This document shows, piece after piece, positions 1 to 10,111 of a stretch of DNA of 64,000 nucleotides (the stretch's first letter is position 1; every line of letters begins with the position of its first letter). The translations under genes and the position numbers were made by a program. The stretch comes from Pseudomonadota bacterium (GTDB lineage Bacteria > Pseudomonadota > Alphaproteobacteria > G022571365): positions 1 through 64,000 of the forward strand of contig JACZXZ010000004.1 of assembly GCA_022571365.1 (NCBI GenBank), written 5' to 3'. The notes below the pieces were generated by a model. It was not told the origin of the DNA. It was given only the letters and a program-made list of their open reading frames with translations, and searched no databases.

Positions 1-15
1 CCGTTCGGTGCCGTC

Positions 16-693
16 CTATTCATCCCCCGGCACACCGTAGGACGCAGCGGCTCCGGGATCGAGCGCCCGGGCGACGTAGTCGGCCATCTGCGGCTGGTAG
101 GCCTGCCATAGTCTTCGCAACCCGGCGATCGGGTCGTCGTCGTGCCAATCGACGCGCAAATCGACAAGCGGCCAGATTTGCTCGTGCGCGACGAGCAGCC
201 CGGCCGAGTGCACCGGACCGACCTCGCCGCCGACGGCGAGCCCGCCCTCGAGCGCCTGCAGGAGCCGCTCGGCCAGGTGCAGCTCCGGCCCCGCTTCGAA
301 GGTCTGCACCATCGCCTTGGGGACCTCCGCCGTTGCCAGCAGGTTGCCGACGGCGATGCAGTCGCGGCCCGCGACGACGGCGTTGGTGCCCAGCGTCTTC
401 TCGCCCGTGTAGTGGGCCGCGGCGCCCGTGCGGTCGATGACCGCGAGCTGGCGATGCTCGATATTCGGGCGGCCCTTTATCGCATCGGCGAGCGCCTCGG
501 CGGCCCCCTTCCCGCCCGCCAGGAGATCGAGGATTTCGGGACCCAGCACCGGGTCGGTGAGGTTCTGGGTCGCCACCGCGCCGACCCCGGCGCGCACCCA
601 GGGGCAGCGCGCGGCGACGCAGATCGACGAGGTGGTGATCGCCACCCCGACCATGCCGGTGCGGCTGCAGCGGGCGGCGACGGCGAAGGTCAT
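16..693 (-). CDS. DUF1028 family protein (Ntn-hydrolase-like)
   Basis: In-frame start MTFAVAARCSRTGMVGVAITTSSICVAARCPWV inside the longer ORF 16..1098; family-typical N-terminus. Confidence 0.8.
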   Translation of the reverse strand: MTFAVAARCSRTGMVGVAITTSSICVAARCPWVRAGVGAVATQNLTDPVLGPEILDLLAGGKGAAEALADAIKGRPNIEHRQLAVIDRTGAAAHYTGEKTLGTNAVVAGRDCIAVGNLLATAEVPKAMVQTFEAGPELHLAERLLQALEGGLAVGGEVGPVHSAGLLVAHEQIWPLVDLRVDWHDDDPIAGLRRLWQAYQPQMADYVARALDPGAAASYGVPGDE

Positions 694-1568
694 GGGGCGT
701 CCTCGCCCGCCGTCTTCTTCTGGCCCTGCAGGCCGAAGAAGGAGTCGTCGTCGTAGGCCTCGTGCATCTCGATCTCGCCCTCCCGCAGGCGCGCCACGGG
801 CGACGGCTTGCCGCGGACGATGCGCCCGCTGTAGCGCGACGGCACCGTCGGCGGCAAGAGCGGCCAGGCGTCGGCGGCGACGTAGTCGCAGATCAGAATC
901 CGTCGCGGCCGATCCGAGCGATTCGGCCCGCCGCCGTGGACGGTCCAGCTGTGCATCAGGCAGAGGTCGCCGGCCGCGCAAACGACCGGCACGGCGCGGT
1001 GGGCGAACTCCGCGTCCAGCTCCGGCGCCGTCTCGCCGACGAAGCGGCCATCCCGCTTGTGGCTGTAGCGCTCCCGGTGCGAGCCTGGTACGACCCAAAA
1101 GCAGCCGTTCTCCTCGCTCACGTCGTCGAGCGCCAGGAGTGCGGCCAGCATGTCGTCGTTGGTGTGCGGATCGTAGACGTGGTCCTGGTGCCAGCCGACA
1201 TGCGTGTCCGTGCCCGGGAGCTTCAAGTTGAGCTTGCAGTCGTAGAACTTCACGTCCGGGCCGACGAGCTGGGCCACCAGGTCCACGACCTTCTCACTCC
1301 ACAGGAAATCGCGGTAGACAGTCGAGACGTCGGCCGGGTTGGCGACTCGGCGCAGCCTCGGACGCTCGGCGCCGTGCCCGGCCTCGAGGTCGAAGCGCGC
1401 CTTTCCATCCGGCGTGTCGTGGCCGTAGTTGGCGTCGTGCCCGCGGCTCTCCTCGATCCAGCGGTCGAGCTCCGCCCGCATGGCCTCGAGCTCGCCCGCG
1501 CCGGCTACGGCGGGGGCGACGACCCAGCCCTGCTCACGGTAGTGGATGACATCGGCCCGGCTCAGCAT
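690..1568 (-). CDS. Phytanoyl-CoA dioxygenase (PhyH) family protein
   Basis: 292 aa; GWHQDHVYDPHTNDD and CLMHSWTVHGGGPNRS Fe/2OG-type motifs. Confidence 0.85.
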   Translation of the reverse strand: MLSRADVIHYREQGWVVAPAVAGAGELEAMRAELDRWIEESRGHDANYGHDTPDGKARFDLEAGHGAERPRLRRVANPADVSTVYRDFLWSEKVVDLVAQLVGPDVKFYDCKLNLKLPGTDTHVGWHQDHVYDPHTNDDMLAALLALDDVSEENGCFWVVPGSHRERYSHKRDGRFVGETAPELDAEFAHRAVPVVCAAGDLCLMHSWTVHGGGPNRSDRPRRILICDYVAADAWPLLPPTVPSRYSGRIVRGKPSPVARLREGEIEMHEAYDDDSFFGLQGQKKTAGEDAP

Positions 1569-1571
1569 GGC

Positions 1572-2009
1572 TCAGGCCTCCTCCTCCGGAATCACCGCCT
1601 CGACGTCGATCTCCATCAGCATCTCGGGCCGCGCCAGCCCCTTGACGATCAGTCCCGTGGAGCAGGGATAGACCCCCTTGAGCCACTTTCCGACCACTTG
1701 GTAGACGGGCTCGCGGTAGGCCCGGTCGGTGATGTAGATCGTGGTCTTGCAGATATGCTCAAGCCTGGCGCCGGCCTCCTCGAGCAGGGTCTTGACGCAA
1801 TGCATGGCGTTCTCGGCCTGGGCCGCCGGGTCGCCGATTCCGACCATGTTGCCGTCGAGGTCGAAGCCGGTCTGGCCGCGCAGGAACACCCGGTTGCCGG
1901 CGCGCACGGCCATGCACAGATCGTTGTCCAGTTTCTGGTCCGGGTACGCCTCCCGGGTGTTGAACTTGCGGATGCGGGTGTGGGCCATGGCTTTCTCCTG
2001 CGCCGTCAC
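1572..2009 (-). CDS. RidA/YjgF family protein
   Basis: 145 aa; RVFLRGQTGFDLDGNMVGIGDPAAQAENAMHCVKTLLEEAG. Confidence 0.8.
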   Translation of the reverse strand: MTAQEKAMAHTRIRKFNTREAYPDQKLDNDLCMAVRAGNRVFLRGQTGFDLDGNMVGIGDPAAQAENAMHCVKTLLEEAGARLEHICKTTIYITDRAYREPVYQVVGKWLKGVYPCSTGLIVKGLARPEMLMEIDVEAVIPEEEA

Positions 2010-2034
2010 TCGGGACCCTCGCTGCCGCCGCCCG

Positions 2035-3498
2035 TTACTTGTCCTCCGGCTCCATCACCTTGTCGGAGAGCCCAGCGGCGTTCTTGACGAAGTCGAGGGG
2101 GCCGGAGAAGTCGAAGTTGTTGTAGACCGCGTTCAGATGCGCAAATGGCGGCGACTGGGCGAACAGCTGGAAGGTCAGCCGGTGGCCGGCATAGTCGGAG
2201 TTCAACAGGTCGCGGGCGAAGGCGAGGAGCTTCCTGCGGTCCTCGGCCGCCCAGGCCTCGCTCACGGTGTAGTACTTCTTGAGATAGGGCCCGGTCTCGG
2301 GGTCCTCGAAGGCGGCGTGGTCCGGGGTGATGCAGATCTGCCCGCCGCACAGCTCGCGCGTGAGGTGCATCATATGCGGCAGCTGCGTGCAGGCGTGCAC
2401 CCGGCCGGTGAACAGGAGCGACTGGTTCGGCATCAGCAAGCCCGCCGGGCTCTTCTCGGCGGTGGCGATGGCGGCGGTCAGATGCGCGTTGATGCCCTCG
2501 CGATAGACGGCGAGCTGGGCCAGCTTCTCGCGCACCGCCGGCTGCTTGTCGAGCCCGGTCTGGCGGACGTTGAACAGCGCCGCGCCGATCATCATGTCGG
2601 CGACGAACAGGATGCGCTGGACGAAGGGGAAGGCGGCGTAGCGGTGCAGCGTGCCGCGGATGAAGCTCGCGGCCCGGGTGTGGCGGTAGAACAGCACGTT
2701 CTCCCAAGGTATGAGGACGTCGTCGAAGACGATCAGCGTGTCGATCTCGTCGAAGCGGCTGGTGATGGGGTAGTCTTCGGCCGGCGCCCGCCCGGCGAAG
2801 CCCGTCCGGCAGATGTGCTTGATGCCGGGCCAGTGCATCTCGGCGATGAAGCCCAGCGCGTAGTCCGAGAGCTTGTCGTCGCCCCAGTTGGCGATCGTCG
2901 GTTTGACGAAGGCTTGGTTGGCGTAAGCCGCCGCCGTCTCGAACTTGGCGCCGCGGACGATGATGCCCTTGTCGGTCTCCTTGACCAGGTGCAGGAGCAT
3001 GTCGGGGTCCTGGTCCTGCGGCCTTTTCGAACGGTCGCCCTTGGGGTCGGTGTTGGCGGAGACGTGGAAGGTGTCGGATCTGAGCGCGTGCCGGACGTGG
3101 TGCTCGACGTTCTTGGAGAATTGCGGGTCGATCTCGTCGAGCACCTCCTTGCCGTCCCACAGCGACCAGACCTCGCCGATGGTCTCGTCGCCCATGCGGA
3201 TGACGACGCCGCCGAGGTCGTTCATCACCGCGTCCACCGCGCGCCGCTTATCGTGCCAATCCTCCTGCGTCTTGGGCGGCTTGTAGCCGATATTGTTGGG
3301 CTCGTTGGTGCCCTTGTCCATGTAGGACATGACCTCGCGGTACTTGTCCTCATGCGCCATGTCATAGATACGGGCGCGGGCGTCGACGATGGGCTTGAAG
3401 GCGGGATGGGTGGTGACGTCCTTGACGCGCTCGCCGTTGATCCAGATCTCGCGGCCGTCCTTGAGCGACTCGCGATACTGCGCCCCGGTCCTGATCAT
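2035..3498 (-). CDS. 4-hydroxyphenylacetate 3-monooxygenase (HpaB) family flavin-dependent oxygenase
   Basis: 487 aa; RTGAQYRESLKDGREIWINGERVKDVTTHPAF N-terminus and HpaB-like body. Confidence 0.85.
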   Translation of the reverse strand: MIRTGAQYRESLKDGREIWINGERVKDVTTHPAFKPIVDARARIYDMAHEDKYREVMSYMDKGTNEPNNIGYKPPKTQEDWHDKRRAVDAVMNDLGGVVIRMGDETIGEVWSLWDGKEVLDEIDPQFSKNVEHHVRHALRSDTFHVSANTDPKGDRSKRPQDQDPDMLLHLVKETDKGIIVRGAKFETAAAYANQAFVKPTIANWGDDKLSDYALGFIAEMHWPGIKHICRTGFAGRAPAEDYPITSRFDEIDTLIVFDDVLIPWENVLFYRHTRAASFIRGTLHRYAAFPFVQRILFVADMMIGAALFNVRQTGLDKQPAVREKLAQLAVYREGINAHLTAAIATAEKSPAGLLMPNQSLLFTGRVHACTQLPHMMHLTRELCGGQICITPDHAAFEDPETGPYLKKYYTVSEAWAAEDRRKLLAFARDLLNSDYAGHRLTFQLFAQSPPFAHLNAVYNNFDFSGPLDFVKNAAGLSDKVMEPEDK

Positions 3499-3830
3499 GG
3501 CTGTGTCTCCTTCCCTCTGCGACCGTCCGTCCTCCGAGCGGACAGTCTGCCCCGCCGCGGGGCGTTTGGAAAATACTTTCCGCAGCTGGGGTCTCGGGAC
3601 AGCTCCGGCGCCTCGGTGAACAACCCGCCCCGTCCTTCGGCGGGCCTCGGCCCGGCACCACCTCGACAGCCTTGAATCTCTTCAGTCACAGCGCTACGCA
3701 TTCACCGTTCCAGTGCGCGGCTGCCAAGAGCCCTTTGTCTGCTGCCGTGTCGGCCAGCGCGGAGATGCCTCGACACGGTGCTGCTGGTGTTCCAGCCCTG
3801 GGCCGATGGCAAATCCTAGAGGCCGCCCGC

Positions 3831-4994
3831 ATGAAATATCTTCGAGCCGTTCAAGTCGTCCTCCTGCTCACCATGCTGGTGACGGCCGGCTGCGTTTCTG
3901 CCCGCAACCAGGAGGCGGTCCGTGTCCTGAACGACATCGCTGCGCGCGGCGGGCCGAGCGAGCTCAAGTCAATGACCCCGACGCCCCGACGGCTGACCGT
4001 GACCTACCTTGTCGATGGCCGACCCGGCATTGCCGATCTGTACCAGCCCGGCGACCCGGCTGGCGCGCCTTTGGTGCTGGTGCCCGGTTTCACGCGCGAG
4101 GGCAAGAACGACCTGCGCGTCGTCGAGTTTGCCAGCAGCCTCGCCCGCGCGCGGTTCCTGGTCATGGTGCCGGATCTCGCCGGCTCGCGCGAGTTGCGGG
4201 TGAGCGTTGCCGACGCCCGCAGCATCGCCGACGCGGCGATCTATCTGGCCGACCGCGGTGCCGCGGACGGACACCAGGGAGTGGGCATCGCCGCCATTTC
4301 CTACGCGGTCGGACCAGCCGTGATGGCGAGCTTGAAGGCCGACGTCCACGACCGGATCCAGTTCGTCGTGGGGATCGGCGGCTACTACGACACGACCGCC
4401 GTGGTGACCTTCATGACCACGGGGAAGTACCGGGATGGGCCAGACGGCAGGTGGCGGTTCAAGCGGCCGCACCCGGCCGGAAAGTGGATATTCGCGTTGA
4501 GCAATATCGACCAGCTGAGCGACCCCGACGACCGGGCGGCGCTGATCGCGATGGCCGAACGGCGCATCGCCGATCCCAAGGCCCCAATCGACGACTTGGC
4601 CGTCGGCCTCGGTCCCGAGGGCCGCTCGCTGTTCGAGCTGTTGACGAACCGCGACCCCGAGCGCGTGGTCGGCCTGATTGCGCGGTTGCCGTTCACGGTC
4701 CAGCGTCATCTCGAAAGCCTCTCGCTTCGACATCTCGACCTTTCTCGCCTAGCGGGGCGCTTGATCTTGATCCACGGCCTCGATGACACGATGATCCCGC
4801 ACACCGAGAGCAAGGCCCTCGCGGCGGCGGCGGGCAATGCCGAGCTGTTCCTGGTTGAAGGCTTTTCCCATATTGACTCGACGAGCGTCGGGTTGTTTGG
4901 GCGCTTGACCTTGATCCGTGCGATGCAAGCGCTCCTCGACCGGCGACGGCCCATGGAGGACAGGCCCGGCTCCACAGCTGGGCCCCCATCCTGA
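3831..4994 (+). CDS. Alpha/beta hydrolase, probable lipoprotein/exported
   Basis: MKYLRAVQVVLLLTMLVTAGCVSARN lipobox-like leader; LILIHGLDDTMIPHTES hydrolase C-terminus. Confidence 0.7.
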   Translation: MKYLRAVQVVLLLTMLVTAGCVSARNQEAVRVLNDIAARGGPSELKSMTPTPRRLTVTYLVDGRPGIADLYQPGDPAGAPLVLVPGFTREGKNDLRVVEFASSLARARFLVMVPDLAGSRELRVSVADARSIADAAIYLADRGAADGHQGVGIAAISYAVGPAVMASLKADVHDRIQFVVGIGGYYDTTAVVTFMTTGKYRDGPDGRWRFKRPHPAGKWIFALSNIDQLSDPDDRAALIAMAERRIADPKAPIDDLAVGLGPEGRSLFELLTNRDPERVVGLIARLPFTVQRHLESLSLRHLDLSRLAGRLILIHGLDDTMIPHTESKALAAAAGNAELFLVEGFSHIDSTSVGLFGRLTLIRAMQALLDRRRPMEDRPGSTAGPPS

Positions 4995-5027
4995 CGAATC
5001 AAGCCGCCTTCGCCTCATGCTGGTCGG

Positions 5028-6293
5028 TCAGCCGTTCAACGAGCTGACGCGCCGCGCCGCGTTGGCCAAACGGGTGACCCGCGCAAGCGGCGGCGGGTGC
5101 GAATGGTGAAACGCCGAATAAAGCCGATCGGGTGTGAGGGTATTCGCATTCGCGCCGTACAGCTTCACGAGCGCCCGGCTCAGAACCCGCGGATCGGCGT
5201 GGTCGGCGGCGAAGGCGTCGGCCTCGAACTCGAACCGCCGGAATGCAGAGGATGCAAGCGGTTTCAAGAATACCCGCAAGACCGGTAGGATCAGCAGCAC
5301 CAATGCAATCGCCGCGTGGGGCGACGCGCGGGCTACGCCAAGGCCGTTATAAAACCCGGTCTGTTCAGCCAGCCAGCCCAGCAGCATGACACCGACCAAG
5401 CTGGCGAGGGCCATGGCGGTCAGGTACTTTTGTATGTGGCGGCGCTTTAAGTGACCGACCTCGTGGGCCAATACCGCCTCGATTTCCTCGGGACCGAGGG
5501 CGTCGAGGAGGGCGTCCAAAAGCACGACGCGCTTGCTGCCCCCGATCCCCGTGACGTAGGCGTTGCCGTGAGTGGAGCGGCGCGATCCGTCCATGACGAA
5601 GACACGGTCAAGCACGAGGCCGCATCTTTCCAGCAGTCCGGCGATCCGTGTCCTCAACGCCTCGTCCCGCAACGGGACAAAACGGTTGAACAGGGGCGCG
5701 ACCAGTGTCGGGTAAGCCCACGTTTTGGCCAGAACGAACGCCATCCACACGGCCCAGAGGCCCAGCCACCAGAGGCTCCCGGCATTTTCCATCAGCCACA
5801 GGGCCAGGGCCGCCAGGGGTGCGCCGATCACCACCAGCAGAAGCCCTTTTTTGATCGCGTCGGCCATGAACAGCCGCAGGGTTACGCGATTGAAGGCGAA
5901 ACGCTCCTCGATGACGAAAACGTGGTAGGCGAGAAGGGGCAGGCGGAGCAGCGCCATCAGCAGCAGGGTGCTCGCAACCACCCCGACACCGGTGGCGAGC
6001 GGCACGAGATCCACGGCGCGCCAGGCCTGGTCGAGCAAATTTAGCCCGCCGCCCACCGTCCAACCCAGCAGGAAAGCCGCATCGATGCCCGTCGCGGCAA
6101 TGGCAAGCTTGGTTCTTGCCACGCTGTAGTCTGCCGCCTTGTGGTGGAGGTGAAGGGAGATGCTGTCCCGGAATTCCGACGGCACGGTGGAACGATGCGC
6201 CTGCACGTGAGCCACCTGGCGCGTGGCGAGCCAGGTTTGAAGGACAACGGAGCAAGCCAGCGCCGTCAGGAAAGTGGCGGTAAAACCGTTCAT
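5028..6293 (-). CDS. M48 family (Ste24/CAAX-protease-like) zinc metallopeptidase
   Basis: HEVGHLKRRH zinc motif, multiple TM segments, EFEADAFAA. Confidence 0.85.
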   Translation of the reverse strand: MNGFTATFLTALACSVVLQTWLATRQVAHVQAHRSTVPSEFRDSISLHLHHKAADYSVARTKLAIAATGIDAAFLLGWTVGGGLNLLDQAWRAVDLVPLATGVGVVASTLLLMALLRLPLLAYHVFVIEERFAFNRVTLRLFMADAIKKGLLLVVIGAPLAALALWLMENAGSLWWLGLWAVWMAFVLAKTWAYPTLVAPLFNRFVPLRDEALRTRIAGLLERCGLVLDRVFVMDGSRRSTHGNAYVTGIGGSKRVVLLDALLDALGPEEIEAVLAHEVGHLKRRHIQKYLTAMALASLVGVMLLGWLAEQTGFYNGLGVARASPHAAIALVLLILPVLRVFLKPLASSAFRRFEFEADAFAADHADPRVLSRALVKLYGANANTLTPDRLYSAFHHSHPPPLARVTRLANAARRVSSLNG

Positions 6294-6741
6294 GCCGCCG
6301 CTCCTTCCCTCAGCGGGGCGGCACATCGGTTCCGGAGGCCGCCGGCCATCCGCCGCACCAGGAAGGAGCCTTCGCGGACCAGGCCGATATCGACCTGGAC
6401 CAACGCTGCTCCGGCCCTCGGTCGGCTACCGGGCGTCATCGGCCGCAGCGATGCCGCCCACTGCAAGGAGGGGCAGGGGACCCGGAAAAGCGGAAAGCTC
6501 TCCCACCAACGCGCCATTCCTGTCGAATCCCGCCGCCGGTCCCACAGGGTTGGGGAGGTCCCGTCCCATGAGCGTTATCGGTAGGGCAGGAGCACGGTAA
6601 GCCAAGGGGTTGAGGCCTCAATCGCGGCAGGCGGCGTACCCGGCCGCGATAGCCCGTTTACGGACGGCACTTTCATCGAAGCGTGACCCCTTCTTGATCA
6701 AGAGCCGATACATGGCTGCCCCAATCGCGGTCGTGCCATGA

Positions 6742-7896
6742 TTAGCCATGGTGGCGCGAGAACTCTTCCATGAAATCGATCAGGGCCTCTACGCCCTCTT
6801 CTGGCATCGCGTTGTAGAGGCTGGCACGGATACCGCCCATCACGCGATGCCCCTTGAGGTTGAGCAGGCCGCGCCGGTGCGCCTGCGCTAGAAACCGCGC
6901 CTCAAGAGATTCATCGGACAGCCGGAAACACACGTTCACGAGCGAGCGGTCAGCGGGAGCGACCGGGCAACGATAGAAACCATTGGCGTCAATCGCGGCG
7001 TATAGCTTGGCGCTCTTGCGCCGGTTCAACCGCTCAATCGCCGGCATTCCCCCCTGGCCCTGCACCCAGTTGAAGACCAGTCCCGCCAGGTAGATGGCGT
7101 AGGTCGGCGGCGTGTTCACCCTGGAGTCATGATCGGCCTGGATCTTGTAGTTGAAGACCGTCGGCGTTCCGGGCAGGGCGCCGCCGAGAAGATCTTCGCG
7201 GACGATCACGATGGTCAGCCCTGCGGGGCCGACGTTCTTCTGGGCACTCGCGTAGATCAGTCCGTAGCGCGCGATATCCACGGGCCGGGATAGGAAGTCG
7301 GACGTCATGTCGGCCACGAGCGGCACCTCGCCGGTCTCCGGCGTCCAATGGAACTCCAGCCCCTGCGCGGTTTCATTGGTGGTGATGTGACAAAAAGCCG
7401 CGTCCGGGTTCAGGCGCCAGGTTTGGCGCGGCGGCACCCGGGTGAAGTTGTCGCGCTCCCCGCTGGCCGCGACATCGACGCGGCAGTAACGTCGGGCCTC
7501 GGCAATGCCTCTCCTGGACCAGTGGCCGGTCTCCACATAGTCCGCCCGTTCCCGGCCGCGCAGAAGGTTCATGGGAACCATGGCGTGATGGGCGTAGGCG
7601 CCTCCCTGCAAGAACAGCACGCGGTAGTTGCTGGGAATCGCCAGAAGGCCCCTTAGATCCTCGATGGCGCGCGCCAAGATCTCGGTGAACTCCGGGCCGG
7701 TGAAGGGCATCTCCAACACCGAAATCCCGGTCCCCCGCCAGTCGAGCATCTCGTCGCGGGCTTGGGCCAGCACCACCCGCGGCATGATGGCGGGGCCGGC
7801 GGCGAAGTTGAAGACACGGCGCCCGCCGCGACCGGTAGTCCCGCGCGAGCTTCGCCGCCGCCGGGTCGTGTCGCCTGCCTCCGGGAGCGTCTGCAT
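6742..7896 (-). CDS. serC: Phosphoserine aminotransferase
   Basis: VFNFAAGPAIMPRVVL, GLIYASAQKNVGPAGLTIVIVRED, GGIRASLYNAMPEEGV. Confidence 0.85.
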   Translation of the reverse strand: MQTLPEAGDTTRRRRSSRGTTGRGGRRVFNFAAGPAIMPRVVLAQARDEMLDWRGTGISVLEMPFTGPEFTEILARAIEDLRGLLAIPSNYRVLFLQGGAYAHHAMVPMNLLRGRERADYVETGHWSRRGIAEARRYCRVDVAASGERDNFTRVPPRQTWRLNPDAAFCHITTNETAQGLEFHWTPETGEVPLVADMTSDFLSRPVDIARYGLIYASAQKNVGPAGLTIVIVREDLLGGALPGTPTVFNYKIQADHDSRVNTPPTYAIYLAGLVFNWVQGQGGMPAIERLNRRKSAKLYAAIDANGFYRCPVAPADRSLVNVCFRLSDESLEARFLAQAHRRGLLNLKGHRVMGGIRASLYNAMPEEGVEALIDFMEEFSRHHG

Positions 7897-7914
7897 GGGG
7901 CCGGACCAGGGGGA

Positions 7915-8424
7915 TCAGTCGAACGGAAAAAGGGCGTGCGGGCCCGCCGCCATCAGATACAGCAGCGGGATCGACAACACGGTGTTGGCGCGCGCCGAGA
8001 GAAACGTGATGCGCGAGCAGCGCACCCGCTCCTCGAGAGGCGCCGGGACGAAGCCCAGCACCTTCTTCTGGTGCGGCCACATCACCAGCCAGACGTTGAG
8101 CACCATGATCGTGCCGATCCACGCGCCCGCCCCGATCGGCGCCTCGTAGCCGGTGAGAGTCAAGGCGTCGACCAGCTGCTCCTGGCGCCACAGCATCAGG
8201 ATCCCGGTCACCCAGGCGACGATCGAGGCGTAGCGGAACACCGAGTGCTCGCGCCAAGCCCGCCCCATATAGGACGAGGTCAGCACCTCTTGCTTGTCCT
8301 GCTCGGGCGTGTAAGGCAGGAACCTCGGCACCAGGACGAGGCCGACATAGTTGTGGCCAATCCACACAATGCCGGCAAAGAAATGGAGCCAGCGCAACAA
8401 CAGGTCGACTAGCAGTCCGTCCAC
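7915..8424 (-). CDS. PuuD/urate hydroxylase-like integral membrane protein (short, no cytochrome c domain)
   Basis: RWLHFFAGIVWIGHNYVGLVLVPRFLP and NVWLVMWPHQKKVLG; 169 aa. Confidence 0.6.
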   Translation of the reverse strand: MDGLLVDLLLRWLHFFAGIVWIGHNYVGLVLVPRFLPYTPEQDKQEVLTSSYMGRAWREHSVFRYASIVAWVTGILMLWRQEQLVDALTLTGYEAPIGAGAWIGTIMVLNVWLVMWPHQKKVLGFVPAPLEERVRCSRITFLSARANTVLSIPLLYLMAAGPHALFPFD

Positions 8425-8457
8425 GGCGTGATCGCGTTGCCGGCCTGGAGTGCGATC

Positions 8458-8565
8458 TCACCCGGCTCCCGCGCTGACGAGAGCCCGCAGGACCACGACC
8501 AGCAGCGCGGTCAGGGCGAGCCCGCAGAGGACCGTGCCGGCGACCGAATCAAGGGGCGTTTTCAC
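8458..8565 (-). CDS. Small single-pass membrane peptide (35 aa), copy 1
   Basis: GTG start preceded by AAGGAGGAGG; (M)KTPLDSVAGTVLCGLALTALLVVVLRALVSAGAG; not in ORF track; shares a ~72-bp near-identical block with 10112..10189. Confidence 0.5.
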   Translation of the reverse strand: MKTPLDSVAGTVLCGLALTALLVVVLRALVSAGAG

Positions 8566-8667
8566 GGCCTCCTCCTTGCTGTGTCGGGTGGCACATTATT
8601 GTGCTGCCCCGCTGGTGCATTTTTGCTCCGCCGTTGATAGCTCCGACCACTTACCGCAGCGGGATCC

Positions 8668-9990
8668 CTAAGCAACCGTAGCCACGACGCCCAATCCCTC
8701 CATTGATTTCTTGAAGATAATGGGTTCGCAGTCCACGAACGCGCGCGGATTAAAGTCGGGGTCGGCCATCACGCCCCAGATCTTTCGCATCTGCATCCCT
8801 TTATTGCCCGCATCGTAAAGGGGGAAGACGATCGCCTCCCGCAGATACTTCTCCAAGGGATGGACCTTATCAAGGGCGTTGACACCCATGACCTGCATAC
8901 ATTTGAAGACGGCCTCGAACAGGAACTCGCCCGCGAAGACCTTCGCCATCGCGCCAAGGGCATGGCCTTCGGAGTCATACATGTCCAGGTAATGGGCCGC
9001 TTTCCACGAGAGGTAGCGGCACGCCTCGATCCGCATGGCAACGTCTGCCAACATATACCCAACGTTTTGGTGGTAGATGATGGGCTTGTCACCCCCCGCG
9101 GTATATGTCTTGGCCCAGTCCAACACGTATTCATAGGCCGCCCGCGCCACGCCAACGGCCGCGATGCCTGCGACCGGACCCGACCAAGTGAAAGCCTTGC
9201 TGATGACGAGGTCTCCGTTGCCGGCCGCGAACACGTTCTCTTCGGGTATCCGGCAGTTATCGAACTCGATCCAGTTATTCTGGCAGAGCCGATGGCCGAG
9301 CTTATCAATCGGCTGTTTGTACCGCACGCCGGGCGTCCCTCGAGGCACGAGCATTGCGCTAAGCCCCTCCTTGCCCCCTTTCTTCTTATCCGTCCGGACA
9401 ATAACGGTATTAACGTTGGCCCCTTTCAGGTCCCAGCCCCCGGCGTTGCCCGGCCAATATTTTGTGCCGTTCAGCACGTATTCCCCCTTTCCCTTATCGT
9501 ACTCGGCGGTGACACCAATACCGATAGGATGGGGACCTGGGTGATCGAAATTCGCTGTGCCCCCAGGGGCTCCGGGAGCCTCGCTAACTACCCAGCCAGC
9601 TAAATATTCCCCGGTGGGATCGCTTGTGGCCTCGCCCACCCACTTCTTTTTCTGCTCCTCCGATCCAAACCATACAAGGGGCATCAAAGCCAAGCCATTG
9701 ATCAACAGGGTTGTAGCGAAACCCGGATCGACGGCGCAGATCTCTTCTGCCACGATCTGGAAATCGATATTGCTAACGCTCGCGCCACCATACGCCTCGG
9801 GAAGAAAACCCATGGCGAATCCCAGCTTATACGCCTCGACATAGGCGGGTTTCGTCATTTCAAAGGCCTTCTGAGGATCCGGCTCAGCGTCAGCCTTGGC
9901 GACGAGCGGCTTCAAGACATCTTGGGAAAACTCCTGCGCCGTCTTCCGCAACGACTTCTGCTCCCACGTCAGTGAAAAATCGATTGCCAT
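8668..9990 (-). CDS. Acyl-CoA dehydrogenase family protein
   Basis: 440 aa; MAIDFSLTWEQKSLRKTAQEF, AAHYLDMYDSEG, typical AcdA architecture. Confidence 0.85.
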   Translation of the reverse strand: MAIDFSLTWEQKSLRKTAQEFSQDVLKPLVAKADAEPDPQKAFEMTKPAYVEAYKLGFAMGFLPEAYGGASVSNIDFQIVAEEICAVDPGFATTLLINGLALMPLVWFGSEEQKKKWVGEATSDPTGEYLAGWVVSEAPGAPGGTANFDHPGPHPIGIGVTAEYDKGKGEYVLNGTKYWPGNAGGWDLKGANVNTVIVRTDKKKGGKEGLSAMLVPRGTPGVRYKQPIDKLGHRLCQNNWIEFDNCRIPEENVFAAGNGDLVISKAFTWSGPVAGIAAVGVARAAYEYVLDWAKTYTAGGDKPIIYHQNVGYMLADVAMRIEACRYLSWKAAHYLDMYDSEGHALGAMAKVFAGEFLFEAVFKCMQVMGVNALDKVHPLEKYLREAIVFPLYDAGNKGMQMRKIWGVMADPDFNPRAFVDCEPIIFKKSMEGLGVVATVA

Positions 9991-10111
9991 CCTCTCTTCC
10001 TCCCGAGAAAAGAAACTTAAGGGCTATCTCTATGGTCCAGCCAGCACGTGACGGCGGCCTAAGTGGAAAAATGACGGCCGATTTCTACACGGCCGCCGCA
10101 CCCGCCCGCCG

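Noticed and set aside
1741-3675. 644-aa plus-strand ORF opposite RidA/HpaB genes
   Set aside because: Antisense shadow ORF; the coding signal is on the minus strand.
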